47,469 bases of DNA. It comes from Pseudorhodobacter sp. (lineage in GTDB: Bacteria; Pseudomonadota; Alphaproteobacteria; Rhodobacterales; Rhodobacteraceae). A model generated the notes under the pieces. The model was not told the DNA's origin. It worked only from the letters and a program-made list of their open reading frames with translations, and made no database searches. The stretch spans positions 1-47,469 of the forward strand of contig JAHEBX010000006.1 of the NCBI GenBank assembly GCA_024642045.1, given 5' to 3'. The position numbers and the translations under genes were made by a program. How positions within the stretch are numbered: the stretch's first letter is position 1; the number at the start of each line of letters is the position of its first letter. Positions 9,264 through 20,834 of this stretch are shown one piece after another.

Positions 9264-10139
9264 ATGCGCAAGGTTACGGTCGCTGCAACACAATTCGGCT
9301 GCAGTTGGGATCTGCCCCGCAATACCGATCGCGCCGAAGCGTTGGTGCGTCAGGCCGCTGCCAAAGGCGCAGAGGTGATCCTGATCCAAGAGCTGTTCGC
9401 CGCCCCGTATTTCTGCCTTGAAGAACGCCCCGAGTATTTCGACCTTGCCCAACCGATGCAGGGCCATCCGCTTATCGCGCGGTTTGCTGATCTGGCGCGC
9501 GAGTTGGGTGTGGTGCTGCCGGTTTCCTATTTTGAAAAGGCGGGGCAGGCGCATTTCAACGCGATGGCGATGGTCGATGCGGACGGCAAAGTGCTGGGGA
9601 ACTATCGAAAAACCCATATTCCTCAGGGGCCTGGATATGAGGAGAAATACTATTTCTCGCCCGGCGATACCGGCTATCGGGTGTGGGACACGGCCTTTGG
9701 CCGGATCGGCGTCGGCATTTGCTGGGATCAGTGGTTCCCCGAATGCGCCCGCGCGATGGCCTTGATGGGGGCGGAGATGCTGCTTTATCCAACCGCAATC
9801 GGCTCTGAGCCGCCGAGCCCCGGCTATGATAGCCAGCCACATTGGGAGATCTGCATGCGGGGGCATGCGGGGGCGAACATCATGCCGGTGATCGCCTCGA
9901 ACCGGATCGGGCGCGAGGTTGCCCCGGAGGGGCGCGAGGTGACCTTTTACGGGTCGAGCTTTATTGCAGATCACACTGGTGGGCTGCTGGCCAAGGCGGG
10001 GCGCGAGGCCGAAGAGGTCGTGATCGCGACGCTTGATCTGGATGCCATTGCGTCACTGCGCCGCAGTTGGGGGATATTCCGCGACCGGCGCCCGGAAACC
10101 TATGGTGCCGTGGCCGGATTGGACGGCTTCAGCCGCTGA
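9264..10139 (+). CDS. aguB: N-carbamoylputrescine amidase (nitrilase superfamily)
   Basis: MRKVTVAATQFGCSW...ILIQELFAAPYFC...NYRKTHIPQGPGYEEKYYFSPGD...IGVGICWDQWFPECARAMALMGAE: Glu-Lys-Cys triad contexts typical of AguB. Confidence 0.93.
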   Translation: MRKVTVAATQFGCSWDLPRNTDRAEALVRQAAAKGAEVILIQELFAAPYFCLEERPEYFDLAQPMQGHPLIARFADLARELGVVLPVSYFEKAGQAHFNAMAMVDADGKVLGNYRKTHIPQGPGYEEKYYFSPGDTGYRVWDTAFGRIGVGICWDQWFPECARAMALMGAEMLLYPTAIGSEPPSPGYDSQPHWEICMRGHAGANIMPVIASNRIGREVAPEGREVTFYGSSFIADHTGGLLAKAGREAEEVVIATLDLDAIASLRRSWGIFRDRRPETYGAVAGLDGFSR

Positions 10140-10848
10140 TCTGCACAAAGGCCCAGACGAGGCCTATGAGAACGGGTTGATGGATGAGATAGATCGGCAG
10201 GCTATGTCGACCCGCCCAGGTCGCCCATCCTGGCAATCTGATTTCCGCGAATTTTGCCCAAAGACCGAGGCTTTGCCCGATTTGGCCGAGCGCAATTCCG
10301 ATCAGGAAAGCGCCGAACCACGGGAATATCGGTTCAAAATCAACGGTGTAGGCGGGCAGGGTGGATAGGCCTGTAAAGCGCAAAAGATCTGCATCAAAGG
10401 CCGGGCCTTGTAGCCATCCTGCTGCAACAAGCACGAAGGCGCCTGCCGCCGCGACCACGGCTGCGGGCAAGTGTAGCGCTGCGAGGCCAAGCAGGCTGAA
10501 CAGGGCGATTGCGTGCAGGATGCCGAAATAGACATAGGCGTCCGGCATGGCAAATCGTGTGGCGAGGCTGACAAGGGCAGCCGCCGCGACGATCTTGATC
10601 CAGCGGCGCCAAAAGGCGGGCCAGCGCATGGCCTGCCCATGCGCAAGATACAGCCCGAGCCCCGCCAGAACGATAAAGCTGCCCGCGACGATGCGCGCGT
10701 GCAAATAGAACGTCCATGTCCCGGCATAGCGCGGAGAGACCAGCCCGAACATCACCAGATCATAGCTGAAATGAAACGCCGCCATCCCGATCAGGGCAAG
10801 GCTGCGGGCTGCGTCGATCAGGTCGATACGCGAGGAAGCGGCGGACAT
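10129..10848 (-). CDS. DUF1624/heparan-alpha-glucosaminide N-acetyltransferase-like membrane protein
   Basis: MSAASSRIDLIDAARSLALIGMAAFHFSYDLVMFGLV..., multi-TM, ...RHSLPIYLIHQPVLIGLVW. Confidence 0.85.
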   Translation of the reverse strand: MSAASSRIDLIDAARSLALIGMAAFHFSYDLVMFGLVSPRYAGTWTFYLHARIVAGSFIVLAGLGLYLAHGQAMRWPAFWRRWIKIVAAAALVSLATRFAMPDAYVYFGILHAIALFSLLGLAALHLPAAVVAAAGAFVLVAAGWLQGPAFDADLLRFTGLSTLPAYTVDFEPIFPWFGAFLIGIALGQIGQSLGLWAKFAEIRLPGWATWAGRHSLPIYLIHQPVLIGLVWAFVQISG

Positions 10849-10901
10849 GGGGCACCTTTTTCGCGCCAAGGTGCCAGCGCCAAACGGCAAGCGCAAGCGT
10901 G

Positions 10902-10931
10902 AAGCGGCAGCCCGGTGGGCCGCCGCCGCTT
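10902..10931 (-). terminator. Hairpin downstream of gltA
   Basis: Inverted repeat AAGCGGC ... GCCGCTT just beyond the minus-strand gltA stop. Confidence 0.45.
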
Positions 10932-10936
10932 TGGGG

Positions 10937-12232
10937 TCAGCGATGCTTTACGTCGACATAATCGCGACGCGGCGCGCCGATATAGAGCTGACGCGGGCGC
11001 CCGATCTTTTGATTCTTTTCGGTGATCATCTCTTTCCACTGCGAGATCCAGCCGACGGTGCGCGAAATCGCGAAAATCGGGGTGAACATCGAGGTGGGGA
11101 AGCCCATCGCATCCAGAATGATGCCCGAGTAGAAATCGACGTTGGGATAGAGCTTTTTCGAGATGAAATACTCATCCGACAGCGCAATCCGCTCCAACTC
11201 CTTGGCCACTTGCAGTGTCGGGTTGTTGTGGATGCCAAGCAGTTCCAGCACCTCATCCGCCGACTCCTTCATCACCGTCGCGCGCGGATCGAAGTTTTTA
11301 TAGACGCGGTGACCAAATCCCATCAGGCGGAAGCCCGAATCCTTATCCTTGGCCTTGGCAATGTATTCGGGAATGCGGTCAACGGTGCCGATTTCGCGCA
11401 GCATCTCGAGGCAGGCCTGGTTTGCGCCGCCATGCGCCGGGCCCCAGAGGCAGGCGATGCCAGCCGCGATGCAGGCAAAGGGGTTCGCCCCCGAAGAGCC
11501 CGCCAGACGCACGGTCGAGGTCGAGGCGTTCTGCTCATGGTCGGCATGCAGCATCATGATCCGGTCCATTGCTTTGGTCAGGACCGGGTTGACGTGATAA
11601 TCCTCGGCCGGCACGGCAAAGCACATATTCAGGAAGTTGCCAGCGTAGGACAGCGAATTCTTCGGATAAACAAAGGGTTGGCCGACCGAGTATTTGAACG
11701 CCATCGCCGCAATCGTCGGCAGTTTGGCGATCATGCGGATGGCGGCAACCTCGCGCTGCCAGGCGTCGGTGATGTCAAGGCTGTCGTGATAAAAGGCCGA
11801 CATCGCACCGACCACGCCCACCATGGTCGCCATCGGATGCGCGTCACGGCGGAAGCCACGGAAGAAATTGTGCATCTGCTCGTGCACCATGGTGTGATTG
11901 GTCACACGGGCCTGAAAGTCGTGCAGCTGGCCCTCGTTCGGCAGCTCTCCATAGAGCAGCAGATAGCAAACCTCGAGGTACGTGGACTTATGCGCCAGCT
12001 GTTCGATCGGATAGCCGCGGTGCAACAGCTCGCCCTTATCGCCATCGATGAAGGTGATCGACGATTCGCAGGCCGCAGTCGAGGTGAAGGCCGGGTCGTA
12101 GGTAAAGACATCCGCCTCGCCATAAAGCTTGCGGATGTCGATCACATCAGGGCCCAGCGTCGGCGACAACACCGGCAGGTCATAGGTTTTGCCATCAAGG
12201 CTCAGTGTCGCGGATTTGGTCGGTTCGGCCAT
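10937..12232 (-). CDS. gltA: Citrate synthase
   Basis: [37 protein letters not shown]...[14 protein letters not shown]...[15 protein letters not shown]. Confidence 0.98.
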   Translation of the reverse strand: MAEPTKSATLSLDGKTYDLPVLSPTLGPDVIDIRKLYGEADVFTYDPAFTSTAACESSITFIDGDKGELLHRGYPIEQLAHKSTYLEVCYLLLYGELPNEGQLHDFQARVTNHTMVHEQMHNFFRGFRRDAHPMATMVGVVGAMSAFYHDSLDITDAWQREVAAIRMIAKLPTIAAMAFKYSVGQPFVYPKNSLSYAGNFLNMCFAVPAEDYHVNPVLTKAMDRIMMLHADHEQNASTSTVRLAGSSGANPFACIAAGIACLWGPAHGGANQACLEMLREIGTVDRIPEYIAKAKDKDSGFRLMGFGHRVYKNFDPRATVMKESADEVLELLGIHNNPTLQVAKELERIALSDEYFISKKLYPNVDFYSGIILDAMGFPTSMFTPIFAISRTVGWISQWKEMITEKNQKIGRPRQLYIGAPRRDYVDVKHR

Positions 12233-12301
12233 CTTTCATCCCCAGGTTGGTGCCAACCCCGCAGTGCAGGGTGGCTTGGTTCCGGATCGGCCGAAGACGC
12301 G

Positions 12302-13702
12302 CTACTGGCTTGCGTCGTTCAACCGGGCAATCGTTTCGTCCTGACCGATGACGAGCATCATGTCAAAAACGCTTGGTGTGGCGCTGCGGCCAGCAAGTGC
12401 GGCGCGAAGCGGGGCAGCAAGCTTGCCAAACCCCATTCCGTTTTCAGCAGCTACATCGTTCAGGATCGGCTCCAAAACATCCTTTGTCCAGCTAACATTT
12501 TGCAAGCGCGGCGTCAATGATTTCAGTATACCACGGGATACCGTATCAAGTGATTTCGCCGCGGACTCATCAGCAACAATCGGCCGCGATGTTAGCATAA
12601 AGTGTGCTTTATCAAGTAGTTCGTGAAAGGTCTTCGCGCGTTCCTTAACAGTGTAGAGCCCCCGGCCGAGCAGGTGTTTTTGGGCCTCGGTCAGGGCGGG
12701 CAAGCCTGCTGCGGCCATGAATGCGGTCAATTCATGCAGCAGTGCAGCATCGCCCATCATCGATATGTGATGCCCGCAGGTGTTTTCCAGTTTCTTGAAA
12801 TCGAGTCGCGCGGGCGCGCGTCCGATGCCGGAAAGATCAAACATCTTGACCGCTTCGTCTGTGGTGAAGATTTCGGCATCGCCATGCGCCCAACCAAGCC
12901 GCGTCAGATAGTTGCGCATCCCGGCCGCCGGATACCCCATGGCCTGATATTCTTCGACTCCCGTGGCACCGTGACGCTTGGACAGTTTTTTACCGTCAGG
13001 GCCGTGGATCAGCGGGATATGCGCCCAAACAGGGATCTCCCACCCCATCGCGTCATAGATCATCTGCTGGCGAGCCGCGTTGTTCAGATGGTCATCCCCC
13101 CGGATCACATGCGTCACGCCCATGTCGTGGTCATCGACAACAACGGCAAGCATGTAGGTGGGCGTACCATCCGATCGTAAACAAATCATATCGTCCAACG
13201 ACGAATTCTGGATCACCACGCGCCCCTGAACCTGGTCGTCGATCACCGTTTCACCCGTGCGCGGCGCGCGCATTCGGATCACATAAGGCGCATCGGGGTG
13301 GGTCGCGGGATCGGCGTCGCGCCAAGGCGACTGAAACAAGGCATAAGAGCCGCGCGCCTCGGCCTCAGCGCGAAAAGCGGCGATTTCTTCTTGTGTTGAA
13401 AAGCACTTATAGGCCGTGTTGCGTGCGAGCATCTGATGCGCGACCTCGGCGTGGCGGTCTTTGCGCGCAAACTGGCTGATTGGCTCGCCGTCCCAGTCCA
13501 GCCCCAACCACGTCAGCCCCCGCAGGATTGCCGCCGTCGCCTCGGGGGTTGACCGCTCGCGGTCGGTATCCTCGATGCGCAGCAGGAACTTACCGCCCCG
13601 CCCCCGCGCATAGAGCCAGTTGAACAGCGCGGTCCGCCCGCCGCCGATGTGCAGATATCCCGTAGGCGAAGGAGCAAAGCGGGTGACGACGGGACGGGAC
13701 AT
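12302..13702 (-). CDS. gltX: Glutamyl-tRNA synthetase
   Basis: [51 protein letters not shown]...[14 protein letters not shown]. Confidence 0.97.
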   Translation of the reverse strand: MSRPVVTRFAPSPTGYLHIGGGRTALFNWLYARGRGGKFLLRIEDTDRERSTPEATAAILRGLTWLGLDWDGEPISQFARKDRHAEVAHQMLARNTAYKCFSTQEEIAAFRAEAEARGSYALFQSPWRDADPATHPDAPYVIRMRAPRTGETVIDDQVQGRVVIQNSSLDDMICLRSDGTPTYMLAVVVDDHDMGVTHVIRGDDHLNNAARQQMIYDAMGWEIPVWAHIPLIHGPDGKKLSKRHGATGVEEYQAMGYPAAGMRNYLTRLGWAHGDAEIFTTDEAVKMFDLSGIGRAPARLDFKKLENTCGHHISMMGDAALLHELTAFMAAAGLPALTEAQKHLLGRGLYTVKERAKTFHELLDKAHFMLTSRPIVADESAAKSLDTVSRGILKSLTPRLQNVSWTKDVLEPILNDVAAENGMGFGKLAAPLRAALAGRSATPSVFDMMLVIGQDETIARLNDASQ

Positions 13703-13738
13703 CAAAATTAACCTTTCGGAAACCATATCGGCGTTAGT

Positions 13739-15883
13739 TTGGGGTCACCTTTAGGCAAATGCGGGGGGCAAAACAAGGTGGCGGGGCTGCGCGCGATTTT
13801 GGCAGGGCCGCTTTTGCGGCTGGAGGCGGCGCGGGGACAGCTGTTTGTCTGGGTTCCGGTCTTTATGGGGATCGGGATCACGGCCTGGTTTTCTGTGCCG
13901 TTTGAACCCTCTGCAGGGGCCTATGGGGCGATCGCGCTGTTTGGGATATCCGCGGTGATGTTGTGGCGCTTGGGGCCGGAACTCTTGCAACCCTTTGCCG
14001 TGGCCGGTGCTTGCGTGGCTGTGGGCGCCCTTGCGGCAGGCTGGCGCGCGCATGATGTGGCAGCGCCAATGCTTGATTTTCGCTATTATGGTGCGGTGCA
14101 GGGGCGGGTGATCGAGATTGACCGCTCGCAATCGGATGCCTTGCGCCTGACGCTGGATCGGGTGGTGCTTGAGGATATGGCACCCGCGCGCACGCCTGAG
14201 CGAGTGCGAATATCACTGCATGATCAGGACTTTACCCCCGATCCGGGGCAAGTGGTTCTGGTCACGGCGTTTTTGGCGGCCCCGGATGGGCCTGCGGAAC
14301 CGGGGGGCTTTGACTTTCGCCGCATGGCCTATTTCCGGCAGTTGGGGGCGGTGGGGTATACCCGCGCGCCCGTTGTGCTGTGGCAAGATCCCGAAGAGGG
14401 CACGCAGGTGATCAACCGGCTGCGAACTTGGCTTGCGGCCAAGATGATGGCGGCGGTGCCCAGTGAGGCAGGGGCCTTTGCGGCGGGGGCGATGACGGGG
14501 GACCGATCGGGTATCGGTTTGCAGACGGTGCAGGATCTGCGCGACAGCAACCTTGCGCATTTGCTGGCGATCTCGGGGATGAACATGGCGTTTCTGACCG
14601 GATTTGTCTTTATGCTGGTGCGCTATGGTGCGGCCCTTGTGCCAGTGCTGGCGGTTCGGGTGAATTCCAAAAAGCTCGCGGCGATCGTGGCCTTTGCCGT
14701 GGCGCTGTTCTATCTGCTGCTGTCGGGGTCGAACGTGGCAACTGAGCGCGCGTTTCTGATGGTGTGCGTCATGCTTGGGGCGATTTTGCTGGATCGGCGG
14801 GCGCTGACCATGCGTTCGGTGGCGATTTCTGCGGTGCTGCTGTTGTTGGTCGAGCCTGAAAGTCTGGGCGAGCCGGGGTTTCAGCTGTCCTTTGCGGCGA
14901 CGGCGGTGCTGATCGCGGGCTTTGGTGCGTTGGACCGCGCGATCTTGCGCGAGAAGCTGCCGCGCTGGATGCTGCCGGTGTTCACGATGGTGCTGACCTC
15001 TTTGCTGGCCGGGCTTGCGACAGCGCCTTATGCGGCGGCGACCTTTAACCGCTTTACCGATTACGGGCTGCTGGCGAATGTGCTGACGGCGCCATTCATG
15101 TCGATTCTGATGGCTGCGGGGGCTGTGGCGGCGCTGCTGGCTCCGCTGGGTCTGGCCTGGCCCGCGCTTTGGGTGATGGAGCAAGCCTCGCGTTGGATCT
15201 TGTTTGTGGCGCATTGGGTTGCGGGGCTTGAGGGCGCGGTGACGGCGGTGGTGCAGCCCAGTGCCTGGGTGATGCCGGTGATCACCTTGGCGGGCATCTG
15301 GCTGCTGGTCTGGCGCGGGCGCTGGCGCTGGGGCGCAGTGTTGCCGATGGCGCTGGCGTTTGCTGGGTGGAGCGTGACCGCACGCCCTCAGGTGCTGGTC
15401 AGCTCTGACGGCTCTTTGGTCGGGCTGATGGGCCGTGAGGGGCGCGCGCTTTCGGTGCCCAAGGGCGGCGGGTTCATTGCCGAAAACTGGTTGCAGGACG
15501 ATGGCGATCTGGCGGTGCAAGAAGTGGCGGCGGCGCGGGCGGGGTTCGAGGGGCCTGCCACGGCCCGCAGGTTCGAGGTTGCCGGCTGGCGCGGGGTGGC
15601 TTTGCGTGGCAAGGGAGCGGCAGAGGCCTTTGCCGCAGCGTGTCGCTCGGCTGATCTGGTCATTTTGCCGTCAGCCATCAAACCGGTGCGCGCACCCGCT
15701 GGCGGTTGCGTGGTGATAGGGCGCGAGGTTCTGGACGCCACTGGCGCACTGGCGCTGACGATCTGGCCGGATCATCTGGAACTGCGGCCGTCACGCTTTG
15801 GCGCGCGGATCTGGATGTCGGGCCGACCCACGCTGCAACAACTGCGGATCGACAAGCCCAACGCCTCAATAGCTGCGAATTAG
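13739..15883 (+). CDS. comEC: ComEC/Rec2 family competence/transport membrane protein
   Basis: DUF4131-like N-term, then [38 protein letters not shown], multi-TM with [26 protein letters not shown]; the true start may be downstream (e.g. GTG near 13779). Confidence 0.9.
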   Translation: MGSPLGKCGGQNKVAGLRAILAGPLLRLEAARGQLFVWVPVFMGIGITAWFSVPFEPSAGAYGAIALFGISAVMLWRLGPELLQPFAVAGACVAVGALAAGWRAHDVAAPMLDFRYYGAVQGRVIEIDRSQSDALRLTLDRVVLEDMAPARTPERVRISLHDQDFTPDPGQVVLVTAFLAAPDGPAEPGGFDFRRMAYFRQLGAVGYTRAPVVLWQDPEEGTQVINRLRTWLAAKMMAAVPSEAGAFAAGAMTGDRSGIGLQTVQDLRDSNLAHLLAISGMNMAFLTGFVFMLVRYGAALVPVLAVRVNSKKLAAIVAFAVALFYLLLSGSNVATERAFLMVCVMLGAILLDRRALTMRSVAISAVLLLLVEPESLGEPGFQLSFAATAVLIAGFGALDRAILREKLPRWMLPVFTMVLTSLLAGLATAPYAAATFNRFTDYGLLANVLTAPFMSILMAAGAVAALLAPLGLAWPALWVMEQASRWILFVAHWVAGLEGAVTAVVQPSAWVMPVITLAGIWLLVWRGRWRWGAVLPMALAFAGWSVTARPQVLVSSDGSLVGLMGREGRALSVPKGGGFIAENWLQDDGDLAVQEVAAARAGFEGPATARRFEVAGWRGVALRGKGAAEAFAAACRSADLVILPSAIKPVRAPAGGCVVIGREVLDATGALALTIWPDHLELRPSRFGARIWMSGRPTLQQLRIDKPNASIAAN

Positions 15884-16552
15884 CCCGACGAGACGGCCCT
15901 GCACCTTGACCATATGGTCGGGGATGACGCGGGTCTCATAGGCGGGATTGGCCGCCTCGAGTGCAATCATGTTTCCCTTGCGGCGGAACCGCTTCAGCGT
16001 TGCTTCGGCATCTTCGACCAGCGCCACAACGATATCGCCGTTTTCCGCCGTGGTCTGTTCGCGGATCACCACGATGTCCCCATCATTGATCCCGGCGTCG
16101 ATCATGGAATCGCCTTTGACTTCCAGCGCATAGTGCTGACCATTGCCCGAGAGCATCGAGCCGGGCACGGCGACATGATGCGAGATATGGCTGATCGCCT
16201 CGATCGGCACACCGGCGGCGATGCGGCCCATGACCGGCACTTCCATCGCATAGACTGCCTCGATCGGCAGCGCATTGCGTGGGGTCTCAACGCGGTCACC
16301 TTGAATGACCTTGGGTTTGAACGCGGTCTTTTCCATCGACTCGGGCAGCTTGATGATTTCCAGCGCCCGCGCGCGGTGCGCGAGGCGGCGGATAAAGCCA
16401 CGCTCTTCCAGGGCTGTGATCAGCCGGTGGATGCCGGATTTGGAGCGCAGGTCAAGAGCATCCTTCATTTCATCAAAAGACGGCGGAACACCATCGATAT
16501 CCATCCGGGTCTTGATGAAATCCAGAAGTTCCAACTGCTTGCGCGTCAACAT
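15866..16552 (-). CDS. lexA: LexA repressor
   Basis: [45 protein letters not shown]...[14 protein letters not shown]...[19 protein letters not shown]. Confidence 0.98.
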   Translation of the reverse strand: MLTRKQLELLDFIKTRMDIDGVPPSFDEMKDALDLRSKSGIHRLITALEERGFIRRLAHRARALEIIKLPESMEKTAFKPKVIQGDRVETPRNALPIEAVYAMEVPVMGRIAAGVPIEAISHISHHVAVPGSMLSGNGQHYALEVKGDSMIDAGINDGDIVVIREQTTAENGDIVVALVEDAEATLKRFRRKGNMIALEAANPAYETRVIPDHMVKVQGRLVGLIRSY

Positions 16553-16584
16553 GGCTCGGCCCCCGTGGCGGTTGTTGTCGCTAT

Positions 16585-16599
16585 GTTCTGCCCGCGTTC
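16585..16599. promoter_or_regulatory. Alphaproteobacterial SOS box (LexA operator)
   Basis: GTTC-TGCCCGC-GTTC (GAAC-N7-GAAC on the minus strand), 33 bp upstream of the lexA start. Confidence 0.93.
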
Positions 16600-16633
16600 T
16601 TGCTTTGTGTCAAGGGCTTTGGTTCCGCTCGGG

Positions 16634-17809
16634 CTAGAGCGGGATATAGGTCACAGGCGTGCCCGCGCGTTGTGGCGGCGTCTCGGCGGGGACAATCACC
16701 AGCGCATCGGCCTCGGTCAGGATCGTGAGCAAAGCACTGTCCTGACGCGCAAAAGGCGTCACCGTCGGGGTGCCATCCTCGATCGAAAGACGCGCGCGCA
16801 TGTAATGGGTGCGCGCGCCGTTGGCGGGCAGATCGGCACCCAGCTGCGCGGCCAGCGTCTGCGGTGCGGGGTCAAGGCCAAGCATCGCCTTCAGCATCGG
16901 GATCAGAAACAGATGGCCGCAAACGATGGCCGAGACGGGATTGCCCGGCAGGCCCAGCATCGGAATGCCCAGCACGCGGCCCGCCATCAGCGGCTTGCCC
17001 GGGCGCATGGCGATCTTCCAGAAGGCGCGCTCGAGCCCAAGGTCGGTGGCAACTTTGCCAACCAGATCGTGATCACCAACCGAGGCACCGCCGACGGTGA
17101 CGATCAGATCGCAGCCTTGGGTCAGCGCAAAAACCGCCCGCAGGCTGGCTTCGGTGTCGCGGGCGATCGGCAGCAGGCGCGCCTCGCCGCCCGCAGCCTC
17201 GATCATCGCGGCCAGGGCAAAGGTGTTGGAGGCGATGATCTGATCGGGGCCGGGGTCTTCGCCCGGCATCACCAACTCATCCCCCGAGGCGATAAGGGCG
17301 ACGACGGGGCGGCGGCGGACGTGCAGGTTTGGCACATTCATCGCGGCGAGCAGGGCCAGATCGTTTGGGCGCAACAGGCGCGGCGAAAGGCTTTGGCCAA
17401 GCTGGAAATCCTGACCGCGCGGGCGGATGTTATCGCCTGCGCGGGCGGCGGTGTTCAGCGTGATTTGTGTGCCGTTTGCGGTGATGTCTTCCTGGATGGC
17501 GATGCTGACAGCGCCTTGGGGCAGGGGGGCGCCGGTAAAGATGCGGGCGGCTTCGTGGCTTGCGAGTGTGCCGGCAAAGGCGTGGCCTGCACCCGCCTCG
17601 CCGATCACGGTAAAGCGGTCGCCGACAGCGGCCTCGGCACCCAAGGCGTAGCCGTCCATCGCCGAGGCATCAAACGGCGGCTGGGTCAGGCGTGCCTGCG
17701 CAGGCGTCGCCATCACGCGACCGCGCGCCGCGCGAAGTGGCACGCTTTCGGTGTCAAGCGGGGTGGTCAGGGCCAGACAGCGGGCCAGTGCTTCGGCAAC
17801 CGTGATCAC
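16634..17809 (-). CDS. moeA: Molybdopterin molybdotransferase MoeA
   Basis: [56 protein letters not shown]...GGASVGDHD...[27 protein letters not shown]. Confidence 0.97.
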   Translation of the reverse strand: MITVAEALARCLALTTPLDTESVPLRAARGRVMATPAQARLTQPPFDASAMDGYALGAEAAVGDRFTVIGEAGAGHAFAGTLASHEAARIFTGAPLPQGAVSIAIQEDITANGTQITLNTAARAGDNIRPRGQDFQLGQSLSPRLLRPNDLALLAAMNVPNLHVRRRPVVALIASGDELVMPGEDPGPDQIIASNTFALAAMIEAAGGEARLLPIARDTEASLRAVFALTQGCDLIVTVGGASVGDHDLVGKVATDLGLERAFWKIAMRPGKPLMAGRVLGIPMLGLPGNPVSAIVCGHLFLIPMLKAMLGLDPAPQTLAAQLGADLPANGARTHYMRARLSIEDGTPTVTPFARQDSALLTILTEADALVIVPAETPPQRAGTPVTYIPL

Positions 17810-18282
17810 AGCTTTGCCTCGTAACGCCCTGATTTTCCGCCGTCTTTCAGGATAACCTGGATGCCCTCGATCACCATGCTTTTCTCAACCGCCTTGACCA
17901 TGTCATAAATGGTCAGGCAGGCGACCGAGACAGCCGTCAGCGCCTCCATCTCGACCCCGGTCTGCCCGCCGGTTTTCACCGTGGCCGAGACGCGCACACC
18001 TGGGAGGCTTGCGTCGGGAGTCAGATCGAGCGTGACCTTGGTGATCGGCAGCGGATGACACAGCGGGATCAGATCGGCGGTTTTCTTGGCCGCCATGATG
18101 CCCGCCAGTCGCGCGACACCCAGAACATCGCCCTTTTTGGCGCGCCCCTCGGTGATCAGGGCCAGCGTTTCGGGCAGCATCCGAACAGCACCGATCGCGG
18201 TGGCGATACGGTCTGTCACCGGCTTGCCGGAGACATCGACCATATGCGCATGGCCCTGATCGTCGAAATGCGTGAGGCTCAT
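17806..18282 (-). CDS. moaC: Cyclic pyranopterin monophosphate synthase MoaC
   Basis: [29 protein letters not shown]...[13 protein letters not shown]...[33 protein letters not shown]. Confidence 0.98.
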   Translation of the reverse strand: MSLTHFDDQGHAHMVDVSGKPVTDRIATAIGAVRMLPETLALITEGRAKKGDVLGVARLAGIMAAKKTADLIPLCHPLPITKVTLDLTPDASLPGVRVSATVKTGGQTGVEMEALTAVSVACLTIYDMVKAVEKSMVIEGIQVILKDGGKSGRYEAKL

Positions 18283-19091
18283 CTGCCGCCCTCAGACGTG
18301 AGCGGTCGTGCAAGGATTGCGCGGGTTGCCGCGGTGACGTCGTCTTGACGCATCAGCGCCTCGCCGATCAGAAAACAGCGCGCGCCGTATCGGGCGACAT
18401 CGGCCAGATCTTCGGGGGTAAAGAGGCCCGACTCTGAAACGATCAGGCGGTCTTCGGGCACATAGCGGGCAAGTTTGCGCGTGGTGTCCAGCGTGACCTC
18501 GAACGTGTGCAGGTTGCGGTTGTTGATGCCGATCAGCGGCGATTTCAGCGCGCAGGCGCGGTCCAACTCGGCGCGGTCGTGAACCTCGATCAGCACATCC
18601 ATGCCCAACTCGAAAGCGGCGGCTTCCAGTTCGGCGGCCTGGGTATCCGAAAGTGAGGCCATGATGATCAGGATACAATCGGCATGCAGCGCGCGGGCCT
18701 CGGCCACCTGATAGGTGTCATAGAGGAAATCCTTGCGCAGGCAGGGCAGCTTGGTGGCGGCGTGGGCTGCGGTCAGGAATTTGTCCCGACCCTGAAACGA
18801 GGGCTCATCGGTGAGGATCGACAGGCAGGTCGCGCCACCTGCCTCATAAGCCTTGGCCAGATCGGCGGGATGGAAGTTTTCACGGATCAAGCCTTTGGAG
18901 GGGCTGGCCTTTTTGATCTCGGCTATCAGGCCATAGCCAGCGCTTGCGGCCTCGGACAGCGCGTTGGCAAAGCCGCGCGGGGCGGGGGCCGCATGGGCGG
19001 CATCCTGCAAATCGGCCAAGCTGCGCGCGGCCTTGCGCGCCGTGATTTCTTCCAGTTTATAGGCTTTGATACGGTCAAGGATCGTGGGCAT
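18279..19091 (-). CDS. trpC: Indole-3-glycerol phosphate synthase
   Basis: [21 protein letters not shown]...[47 protein letters not shown]...[18 protein letters not shown]. Confidence 0.98.
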   Translation of the reverse strand: MPTILDRIKAYKLEEITARKAARSLADLQDAAHAAPAPRGFANALSEAASAGYGLIAEIKKASPSKGLIRENFHPADLAKAYEAGGATCLSILTDEPSFQGRDKFLTAAHAATKLPCLRKDFLYDTYQVAEARALHADCILIIMASLSDTQAAELEAAAFELGMDVLIEVHDRAELDRACALKSPLIGINNRNLHTFEVTLDTTRKLARYVPEDRLIVSESGLFTPEDLADVARYGARCFLIGEALMRQDDVTAATRAILARPLTSEGGR

Positions 19092-19103
19092 ATGTGCGGC
19101 CTT

Positions 19104-20117
19104 TCAGGCGTGGCTTAGTCGGGCAAGCGCCTCGATCTTGGCTTTGGCGGCGCCTGAATCAAGCGAAGCGCGGGCGATTTCAACGCCGTCTTTCAGGGTC
19201 GCGGCGCGGTCAGCGACCACAAGGGCTGCGGCCGAATTCAACAGCACCGCATCACGAAAGGCCCCCTTGGCCCCGTCAAGCAGCGCGCGGAACGCCGCGG
19301 CGTTTTCCGCCGGAGAGCCGCCCATGATCGCGCTGAACGGATGCGCGGGCAGGCCTGCGTCTTCGGGGTGGATCTGGAATTCGCGGATGGCGCCGTTTTC
19401 AAGCGCGGCCACCTCGGTCGGCTCGGCAATCGAAATTTCATCTGTGCCGTCGCCACCGTGAACGAGCCAGGCTTTTTGCGAGCCAAGCACCTGCAAGGTT
19501 TCCGCCATCGGGCGGATCAGAGCTGCGGAAAACGCCCCCGTCAACTGTCGCTTGACGCCCGCAGGGTTGGTCAGCGGGCCAAGGATGTTGAAGATCGTGC
19601 GGGTGCCCAATTCCGCACGCACCGGCATGACGTGGCGGGTGGCGGGGTGGTGCATCGGTGCCATCATAAAGCCGATGCCAGCCTCGTTCAGGCAGCGTTC
19701 GACGATTTCGGGACCAACCATCACATTCAGGCCCATTTCGGTCAGCGCATCGGCGGCACCGGATTTGGACGACAGGTTGCGGTTGCCGTGCTTGGCGACG
19801 GTGACGCCTGCCCCTGCAACGACAAAGGCCGTGGCGGTCGAGATGTTGAGCGTGCCCTTGCCGTCGCCGCCGGTGCCGACAATATCCATCGCGTCCGCAG
19901 GCGCGCGCACCGCATTGCATTTTGCCCGCATCACCGACGCGGCTGCGGCATATTCATCCACCGTTTCGCCGCGCGTGCGCAGCGCCATCAGAAAACCGCC
20001 CATCTGCGCGGGCGTGGCCGCCCCTTCGAACAGCGCAGCAAAAGCGGTTTCGGCCTCGGCGCGGGTGAGGGGGCGGGTGGCGGCAATGCCGATCAGGGGG
20101 CGGAGGATATCGCTCAT
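19104..20117 (-). CDS. trpD: Anthranilate phosphoribosyltransferase
   Basis: [54 protein letters not shown]. Confidence 0.98.
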   Translation of the reverse strand: MSDILRPLIGIAATRPLTRAEAETAFAALFEGAATPAQMGGFLMALRTRGETVDEYAAAASVMRAKCNAVRAPADAMDIVGTGGDGKGTLNISTATAFVVAGAGVTVAKHGNRNLSSKSGAADALTEMGLNVMVGPEIVERCLNEAGIGFMMAPMHHPATRHVMPVRAELGTRTIFNILGPLTNPAGVKRQLTGAFSAALIRPMAETLQVLGSQKAWLVHGGDGTDEISIAEPTEVAALENGAIREFQIHPEDAGLPAHPFSAIMGGSPAENAAAFRALLDGAKGAFRDAVLLNSAAALVVADRAATLKDGVEIARASLDSGAAKAKIEALARLSHA

Positions 20118-20716
20118 GCCGGCACCCTATTTTCCGAGTTTGCCGCGCGGGCCGCGTCGAGGAAGTTGCGCAACAGCTGGTGGCCATGTTCCGAAGCGAT
20201 GGATTCGGGATGGAACTGCACGCCTTCGATCAGCTTTTCGCGGTGGCGCAGGCCCATGATGGTGCCGTCCTCGAGCCAGGCCGTGACTTCGAGGCAGTCG
20301 GGGAGTGATTCCTTTTCCACCACAAGGCTGTGATAGCGGGTGGCGGCAAAGGGCGAGGGCAGGCCTGCGAACATACCCTGACCCTTGTGATGCATTGCCC
20401 CCATTTTGCCGTGGACGATTTCATGGCAGCGCACCACGCGGCCGCCAAACGCCTCGCCAATCGTCTGATGGCCAAGGCAGACGCCCAGCAAAGGCACGTC
20501 CTGCGCCGCTGCGGCCTTGGTCAGGGGCACGCAAATCCCTGCCTGCGCAGGGTCGCAAGGCCCCGGCGAGAGCACGATCAGTTCAGGCCGCAGCGCCAGT
20601 GCGTCCTGCACCGACATCGCATCATTGCGCACCACACGCACATCAGCCCCCAACTCGCCCAGATAATGGACAAGGTTGTAGGTAAAGCTGTCGTAGTTAT
20701 CGATCAGAAGGAGCAT
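20114..20716 (-). CDS. trpG: Anthranilate synthase component II (glutamine amidotransferase)
   Basis: [32 protein letters not shown]...[13 protein letters not shown]...[17 protein letters not shown]...[14 protein letters not shown]. Confidence 0.97.
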   Translation of the reverse strand: MLLLIDNYDSFTYNLVHYLGELGADVRVVRNDAMSVQDALALRPELIVLSPGPCDPAQAGICVPLTKAAAAQDVPLLGVCLGHQTIGEAFGGRVVRCHEIVHGKMGAMHHKGQGMFAGLPSPFAATRYHSLVVEKESLPDCLEVTAWLEDGTIMGLRHREKLIEGVQFHPESIASEHGHQLLRNFLDAARAANSENRVPA

Positions 20717-20834
20717 CTTGCAGGGTCCGGTCGGAAAAAGGATGAAGGCACGGGAACTTTCGGTCTATAGAAAGCCAGTGTATAGATGGGCCTAGCGGCC
20801 AAGGGGCGTCAAGGGCAACTGACGTCTAATAACA

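Noticed and set aside
10847-12520. 557-aa + ORF
   Set aside because: Antisense shadow of gltA running into gltX.
14213-15520. 435-aa minus ORF rich in His/Arg/Gln
   Set aside because: Antisense shadow of comEC.
15914-17824. 636-aa + ORF
   Set aside because: Antisense shadow of lexA and moeA.
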